A stretch of 64,000 nt of DNA from assembly GCA_021325655.1 (NCBI GenBank), contig JAJPGT010000024.1:1-64000 (forward strand), in the 5' to 3' direction. This DNA is from Pseudomonadota bacterium (GTDB lineage Bacteria > Chloroflexota > UBA6077 > JAJPGT01). The notes beneath the pieces are model-generated. The model was not told the DNA's origin. It did not search any database and worked only from the letters and a program-made list of their open reading frames with translations. Within the stretch, counting starts at the first letter, position 1. Each line of letters opens with the position of its first letter. The position numbers were made by a program, and so were the translations under genes. Shown in pieces: positions 59,380 through 64,000 of the stretch.

Positions 59380-59476
59380 CGCCCCGCATCCCGCGTCCGC
59401 CGGGCACTACGGTCCGATCACAATCCGCTCCCGGCGGCCGGTTTCGCGCCCGTGGCGCTTTACACTGAGCGCGACG

Positions 59477-60145
59477 ATGCGCCCGCACCGCTCTTCGTAT
59501 CCTGGTGGGCTCTCGACGCTGCAGCGGACGCTGCTGCTGGCCGGCATGGCGGGGCTGGTCCTGCTCGGCGTGGTGTACTGGCTGGCGATCCTGAGCGCGG
59601 CGCACTCCCTGCTGGGCACCATCAACGGGCTGTCGGAGGCGTTCGCACCGGTGCAGGCGACCGCCATTCCGCGCCAGGGTGCCGTCTTCAAGCAGTCGCC
59701 CCTGGAGAACGCTGCACCTACTCCGGTCCTGGTGGCTGCCACCCCGACGGTCGGCGCCGCGCTCGCCAGCATGCCAACGGCCGTGCCGCCTACCCCGGCG
59801 CCGAGCAGCACCCTAGCGCCCGCTCCATCGCCTCCACCGAGCCCCACGCCGGGCCAGGGCGGCCGCGCGCCACGGCTGGCTCAGCCCTCCCCATCGCCGG
59901 GCGCCATGGTGAGCGGCAGCGTCGCGCAGGTCAGCATTCAGGTGCGCGCGGATGCCGACCTGGTCGAGGCCCGCGCGGCGCTGGATGGCGCCCGGCAGGC
60001 GGTAACGCTGGAGCCGACCGCCAACGGCGTCTGGACGGCGCGCTTCAGTGCCCCGCTCAGCGCCGGACACCACCGCGTCTGGGTTCGCGCCCGCGATGCC
60101 GCGGGCCGCGAGGGCTCCTATGCCTGGGAATTCGACAGCCAGTAA
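59477..60145 (+). CDS. Single-TM protein with Pro/Ser/Thr-rich stalk and Ig-like C-terminal domain
   Basis: A 222-aa protein. One TM helix TLLLAGMAGLVLLGVVYWLA (about 17-36), a low-complexity stalk rich in Pro, Ala and Thr (about 75-130, PPTPAPSSTLAPAPSPPPSP) and a C-terminal beta-sandwich-like domain (VRADADLVEARAALDGARQA, HHRVWVRARDAAGREGSYAW). It resembles cell-surface anchored modules, but no family is firmly recognised. ATG 59477 lies 10 nt after TACACT (59461-59466) with no RBS, so it may be near-leaderless. Confidence 0.65.
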   Translation: MRPHRSSYPGGLSTLQRTLLLAGMAGLVLLGVVYWLAILSAAHSLLGTINGLSEAFAPVQATAIPRQGAVFKQSPLENAAPTPVLVAATPTVGAALASMPTAVPPTPAPSSTLAPAPSPPPSPTPGQGGRAPRLAQPSPSPGAMVSGSVAQVSIQVRADADLVEARAALDGARQAVTLEPTANGVWTARFSAPLSAGHHRVWVRARDAAGREGSYAWEFDSQ

Positions 60146-60173
60146 GGCTCGCCGCCAGGCGCGGGGTGTCCGG

Positions 60174-60461
60174 TCAACCGCCGGTCGAGCCGATCTGGTG
60201 GGTGGCGGAGGTGGGTTCGCGTGGCGGTCCGGGCCTGGTGCGCTCGCCGCTGTCCTCCCGGGCAGTCTCGGTGCCGGTGGCCGGCGCGGGCTGCCCGGCG
60301 AGGATCTTCAACGCCTTGCTGAGCTCCTCGGCATAGCGCTGCTGGCCGACGAAGAAACCCACCCGCTGCGTTACCAGGCGCATCGCATCTCGACGCGGAA
60401 GGCCGAGCTGCTCGACCTCCAGGATGACGCGCTGCAGTTCAGTCAGGTGCGTGTCGGACAT
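60174..60461 (-). CDS. Small conserved-looking hypothetical protein
   Basis: A 95-aa protein whose first 55 residues look helical and structured: MSDTHLTELQRVILEVEQLG, then LPRRDAMRLVTQRVGFFVGQ, QRYAEELSKALKILAG. The rest is a Pro/Thr/Glu-rich disordered tail. No family recognised. ATG 60459-60461 is used because TATACT lies 9 nt upstream, so the in-frame ATG at 60485 would precede transcription. It is 42 nt downstream of and codirectional with the histidine kinase gene, but with its own -10. Confidence 0.6.
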   Translation of the reverse strand: MSDTHLTELQRVILEVEQLGLPRRDAMRLVTQRVGFFVGQQRYAEELSKALKILAGQPAPATGTETAREDSGERTRPGPPREPTSATHQIGSTGG

Positions 60462-60470
60462 GACAAGAAC

Positions 60471-60476
60471 AGTATA
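60471..60476 (-). promoter_or_regulatory. Near-leaderless -10 of the small protein downstream of the histidine kinase
   Basis: Minus-strand TATACT, 9 nt before the ATG, no Shine-Dalgarno sequence. Confidence 0.45.
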
Positions 60477-60503
60477 CCGAGCCACCCCGGCCCGCGCAGT
60501 GCT

Positions 60504-63500
60504 TCAGGGAATGGGCTCCCCACGTTCGCGACGGGGGGCGAGCGGGAGCTCGAGGGTGAAGGTGCTGCCCTGATCGACCCGGCTCTGAACGATGATCCGA
60601 CCGCCGTGCTGCATCGCAAGGCGATACGAGCTGAACAGGCCGAGGCCCAGGCCACGGATCTTCGCCGCGCCGGGAACCGAGCTCGTGGCATTGGCGCGGT
60701 AGAACGGCTGGAACAGCCGCGAGAGCGCCTCCGCCGGAATCCCCACCCCTTCGTCGCGCACCGCCAGGCGGGCCAGGTCGGCCTCACGGTCCACCACCAC
60801 CTCGATGGCGCCGCCGCGCGGGCTGTACTTGATCGCGTTGCTCAAGAGGTTGCCGACGATCTGCTCCAGGCGGTCCGGATCCCAGCGTCCGACGACGGGC
60901 TCCGCGGTCCGCACCTGGATGCGGATCTCGTGCCGGTTGGTTGTGGCCCGGTACTGCTCCCCAAGCCGCCGGGCCAGCGCTGCCAGGTCCACCTCGCGCA
61001 GGCGCAGCTCCAGCTCCTGCCCCATCTCCAGCCGAGAGGCGTCCAGGAGCTGGCCCAGCAAGCGACGCATCGTATCCACCTGCCGGTCGATCGCGTCCAG
61101 GTCCGGCAGCTCGTCCTGGCGGGTCGAGTCGCGCCGCGCCCGCCGGCGCAGCAGGTCGGCCCGCCCCTTGATGATAGTGAGGGGGTTGTTGAGGTCATGG
61201 GAGACGGTGGCGAGGAACTCGTCACGGACACGCACCGCCTCATGGGCCTGGCGGTACAGCCGCGCCTCGCGGACGGCGGCACTGGCAAGCGCGGCGAGGG
61301 AGACCAGCAGCCGCTCATGGTCGTCGGTGAAGGCGTTCGGCTCAGGGCTCTCGACGACCAGCAGGCCAAAGGCGTGACCACCTTCGGCCAACGGCACCCC
61401 CAGCCAGGAGCGGAGGCCGAACTGCCGCGCGGTGTCTACGTCCCAGGTCCTGGGATCCGAGAGCTGGTCCTCCGAGCGCGCCGGGCGGTCGAGGGCGATG
61501 ACCAGACCCGAGAGCCCGGCGTTGACCGGCTGGCGAGAGCCCAGCGATCGACCTTCCATGCCGCGCGTAGCGACGACCTCGATCTCCCGGCCGGAGGGGT
61601 CCACCAGCATGACGCGGGAATACTCCGCTCCGGTCAGCTCCTTGGCCGCTTCGAGCACGCGTTCCAGCCGGGCGCCCAGGTCGAGCTCGCCGCCGATGGC
61701 CAGCGCCGCCTGGTAGAGCGCACGCGCCTCCCGCTCGGACTTGCGGGTCTCCCGCACCAGGCGGGCGGTGTCGATCGCCTGCGCGGCGCGATGGGCGAGC
61801 TCCTCTGCCAGAACCAGCTCCGCCTCGCCGTAGCGCCGGCCCGAGTCGCCGACGACCAGCGTCAGCACCCCGAACACCTGGTCGCGAGCGCTGAGCGGGA
61901 CACCAATGACGGAGCGGCTGCCGAGCGCCCGGATGAGCGCGGCGTGCTCCGCCGCCTGGGTTACGGTGCTCAAGATCTCGTCCGTGAGGTCGGAGATGAG
62001 CCTGGACCTGCCGACACGTAGCACCGCGCTGGGAAGGTTCGGGCTGTCCAGCTCGGGAGAGAAACGCTGCTGCAGCTCGGCAAGCAGCGGTTCTTTAGCG
62101 GGATCGGCGTGAGCGGCGGCCACACGCCGGATCCGGCCGGCCTCGGCCAGGTCGAGGACACAGAAGTCGGCCAGGAAGGGCACGGCGAGGCGGACCACGC
62201 GCTGCAGCGTCGCCTCCAGGTCGAGCGAGCTGGCCAGCAGGGCGCCGGCCTCGGCCAGAAAGGCGAAGCGGCGCTGAGCCACCTCGGCCTCGGTGCGAAG
62301 CTCTTGCTCCGCCTGGTACAGCCGGGCGTTGTCCACCGCCAGGGCGGCCCGCCCAGCCAGCTCCTCGGCGAACGCCAGGTCGTCTGGGCCATACTCGCGG
62401 CCTGACTCGGCAGTACAAAGCGTGATGGCGCCAAGAATCCTGCCATGGGCGATCAGCGGTACCATCATCCCCGAGGTGTAGCCGATGGCCCGTAGGATCT
62501 GCAGATGCTCGTCGTTGCACGCCGAGCGCTGCAGGAACGCATCCGTGAGTCGGGGATGAAGCTCGGCCTGGCCGCTGCGTAGCACCCGGGGAATGCCTTC
62601 GGGCGCGTCTGGGCGGGGAAGGTACCCCTCGCGCAGCCGCTGGGCGAGCGGTGCCTTGGCCGGATCGGCGTGGGCAACGGCGAGACGCCGGATCGACTGG
62701 TTCGCGTCTAGCGTGTCGACGAAGCACCAATCGGCCAGCACCGGGACCGCGAGCCGGGCCAGGCGGCGCAGCGTCTCCTCGTAGTCCAGGGAGACGTCCA
62801 GCAAGGCGCTCGCCTCGGCCAGGAACCGCTGGCGCTCCGCGTTGCGCTTCTGGTCGTCGATGTCCGTGCTGGTGCCGATCCAGGCGGTGATCTGCCCGGT
62901 CGCGTCGCGCAGCGGGATGGCACGAACCAGGTGCCAGCGGTACACCCCGTCGGCGCGGCGATAGCGGCACTCCACCTCATAGTCGCGCCCCGTGTGCACC
63001 GCCAGCAGCCAGCGGTCGGTGCAGCGGGGGAGATCGTCGGGGTGGATCGCTCGCTGCCAGCCGATCCCGAGGCTCTGCTCCGGGGTCAGGCCGGTATAGT
63101 CGTACCAGCGCGGGTTGCAATAATCGACGGCGCCGCCGGGTCCAGCGGTCCAGACGATCTGCGGCAGCGCAGCCGCGAGCGAGCGATAGCCCGGCGCGGG
63201 GGGCTCCTGCCCACCCCGAGCGTGCTGACGCTCGGTGACGTCGATCAGGCTGCAATGCGTCTGCAGCGTGTCGCCGGGGCCGCGGACGGGAACGGCGTCG
63301 AGCTGCAGCCAGCGCTGCTCACCGTCCGGACGTTGAATCGGGAGCACTACCCCGCGGACGGGGAGCTGGGTGCGCAGCGCGGTGCGCGGCGGAGCCTCGA
63401 TGCCGGTCTGTCCCGCCAGCGCTGGCGAGACCATCTCCCACAGGGTGCCGCAGGGCAGAGCGCGGAGCTGCTCCATGGAGAGACCAAGCAGCGTCTCCGC

Positions 63501-63662
63501 GGTCTGGTTCACATACACCACGCATCCACCCACGTCCTCCACCACGATGCCACAGCCCAACGCCTCGTAGACCGCGCGGAGTGTCTCGTCAAGGCGGGCG
63601 GGAGGACTGGCCCGGGTGGCTGCCTCGCGTGCCAGGCGCTCGATCTCGCGGGGGGACGACAC
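60504..63662 (-). CDS. PAS/GAF multisensor histidine kinase
   Basis: A 1052-aa soluble sensor kinase with no TM segment. Order: PAS (about 22-140, LGCGIVVEDVGGCVVYVNQT), PAS-PAC (about 155-275, VDYCNPRWYDYTGLTPEQSL, YRWHLVRAIPLRDATG), then three GAF domains (about 290-450, 470-630, 650-800; each with FAEELAGRAALAVDNARLYQ-type ends), HisKA with His822 in LATVSHDLNNPLTIIKGRAD, and HATPase (NLLSNAIKYSPRG, DEGVGIPAEALSRLFQPFYR, GLGLGLFSSYRLAMQHGG). No response regulator is adjacent, and the lone receiver at 13106 lacks its Asp. Ligands of the GAF domains are unknown. It starts at GTG 63662; GGAG lies 10 nt upstream. Confidence 0.92.
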   Translation of the reverse strand: MSSPREIERLAREAATRASPPARLDETLRAVYEALGCGIVVEDVGGCVVYVNQTAETLLGLSMEQLRALPCGTLWEMVSPALAGQTGIEAPPRTALRTQLPVRGVVLPIQRPDGEQRWLQLDAVPVRGPGDTLQTHCSLIDVTERQHARGGQEPPAPGYRSLAAALPQIVWTAGPGGAVDYCNPRWYDYTGLTPEQSLGIGWQRAIHPDDLPRCTDRWLLAVHTGRDYEVECRYRRADGVYRWHLVRAIPLRDATGQITAWIGTSTDIDDQKRNAERQRFLAEASALLDVSLDYEETLRRLARLAVPVLADWCFVDTLDANQSIRRLAVAHADPAKAPLAQRLREGYLPRPDAPEGIPRVLRSGQAELHPRLTDAFLQRSACNDEHLQILRAIGYTSGMMVPLIAHGRILGAITLCTAESGREYGPDDLAFAEELAGRAALAVDNARLYQAEQELRTEAEVAQRRFAFLAEAGALLASSLDLEATLQRVVRLAVPFLADFCVLDLAEAGRIRRVAAAHADPAKEPLLAELQQRFSPELDSPNLPSAVLRVGRSRLISDLTDEILSTVTQAAEHAALIRALGSRSVIGVPLSARDQVFGVLTLVVGDSGRRYGEAELVLAEELAHRAAQAIDTARLVRETRKSEREARALYQAALAIGGELDLGARLERVLEAAKELTGAEYSRVMLVDPSGREIEVVATRGMEGRSLGSRQPVNAGLSGLVIALDRPARSEDQLSDPRTWDVDTARQFGLRSWLGVPLAEGGHAFGLLVVESPEPNAFTDDHERLLVSLAALASAAVREARLYRQAHEAVRVRDEFLATVSHDLNNPLTIIKGRADLLRRRARRDSTRQDELPDLDAIDRQVDTMRRLLGQLLDASRLEMGQELELRLREVDLAALARRLGEQYRATTNRHEIRIQVRTAEPVVGRWDPDRLEQIVGNLLSNAIKYSPRGGAIEVVVDREADLARLAVRDEGVGIPAEALSRLFQPFYRANATSSVPGAAKIRGLGLGLFSSYRLAMQHGGRIIVQSRVDQGSTFTLELPLAPRRERGEPIP

Positions 63663-63744
63663 CGGACACAGCTCCAGCAGGAGAGTGCGCTTGGAGGCCC
63701 GGCAGGATGCGAGTCGGCACAGCGGCAGGCACCAAGAGCGCGAA

Positions 63745-63772
63745 AGTGTAACACATCCGACACGCCCAGCAA
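63745..63772 (-). promoter_or_regulatory. Promoter of the histidine kinase gene
   Basis: Minus strand TTGCTG (63772-63767), 16-bp spacer, TACACT (63750-63745). GTGTTACAC, a near-palindrome, overlaps the -10 and could be an operator. Confidence 0.55.
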
Positions 63773-63899
63773 AGGCTTTACGCTGCCGCGCTGGCTACAT
63801 TCCGCCTGGTTGGGCCAGCGACGGGAGACTGGCCCGGCGGAGCCGCCGTTGCCGCCTGGTACCATCGTCTCATGCGTCTGCTGGACGGGCGGAGAGACG

Positions 63900-64000
63900 A
63901 TGGAGCGGTTGTGGACTCCGTGGAGAATGGACTACGTGGCTGGGGCGGCCGGCCCGGGGCCGGCTGGGTGCCTGTTCTGCGACAAGCCGGCGCAGCAGGA
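63900..64000 (+). CDS. HIT family protein, N-terminal end (partial)
   Basis: Only the first 33 codons are present: MERLWTPWRMDYVAGAAGPG, then PAGCLFCDKPAQQ. MERLWTPWRMxYI with a following CxFC is the standard start of HIT-family AP4A phosphorylase/hydrolase-like proteins; the histidine triad lies beyond the window. GGAGAGACG precedes ATG 63900. TACCAT (about 63860-63865) may be the -10. It diverges from the histidine kinase. Confidence 0.82.
   Translation, partial: MERLWTPWRMDYVAGAAGPGPAGCLFCDKPAQQ

Noticed and set aside
1-64000. tRNA, rRNA and CRISPR arrays
   Set aside because: No tRNA-like T-loop/acceptor pattern, rRNA core sequence, or regularly spaced repeat array was seen in any intergenic region.

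Overview
This 64 kb window is GC-rich throughout (roughly two-thirds G+C by eye), gene-dense and uses ATG/GTG starts freely. The gene content (mycobacterial-type 2-oxoglutarate dehydrogenase E1, 826-aa LeuRS, TPR/BTAD regulators, Tat-exported ABC binding proteins, Asp-box sialidase, DUF2207, an Os1348-like small protein) fits a Chloroflexota bacterium, most likely of the Thermomicrobia/Sphaerobacter group. That placement is inferred from family make-up, not from a search. Several genes have a -10 box (TATAAT, TACCCT, TATACT, TACTCT) only 6-9 nt before the start codon and no Shine-Dalgarno sequence, so near-leaderless transcription looks common.

Layout. 1-9000: end of an alcohol dehydrogenase, an enolase-superfamily dehydratase, a PPOX-fold protein, the sucA-sucB pair of the 2-oxoglutarate dehydrogenase complex, and leuS. 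9000-13530: a regulatory island with an Os1348/NHLP-like small protein, a 33-aa secreted-type peptide missed by length cut-offs, a large TPR/BTAD (SARP-type) regulator with a frameshift in its Walker A motif, and a receiver protein whose phospho-acceptor Asp is Glu. The peptide and receiver promoters share GTGAGG-N5-GTRAGG-N9-TANNCT. 13528-20480: ArsA-type ATPase, a sugar ABC system, and a single-chain fusion of two ABC permeases. 21057-29051: a zinc methyltransferase-like URO-D protein, a DMT transporter, a DUF72/methyltransferase pair, small proteins, MmgE/PrpD, slipin-NfeD. 29613-35492: a carboxylate and sugar catabolism run (cyclase, racemase-like protein, ArsC-fold protein with in-frame TGA at its catalytic Cys and a SECIS-like hairpin, tautomerase, KDPG aldolase, SRPBCC, GH31).

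35494-37290: an insertion bounded by 17-bp inverted repeats and flanking CTAAG repeats. It carries an FAD aromatic-hydroxylase-type monooxygenase and only the last ~36 codons of an IS5-type transposase. 37437-41476: membrane protein, MGT-type glycosyltransferase, pseudouridine catabolism pair (psuG, PfkB kinase). 41795-44743: a secreted sialidase between two paralogous secreted proteins. 44752-51840: a minus-strand operon for a Dpp/Opp transporter followed by creatininase-family and RidA genes. 51967-64000: alpha/beta hydrolase, MpaB-type oxygenase, GNAT, an NDH-2 fused to a cyclic-nucleotide-binding domain, DUF2207 and DUF4178 envelope proteins, a PAS/GAF histidine kinase, and the start of a HIT protein.

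The two leading candidates for something undescribed are (i) the secreted peptide, TPR regulator and shared operator circuit at 9.5-13.5 kb, and (ii) the putative selenocysteine ArsC-like protein at 31.2 kb.
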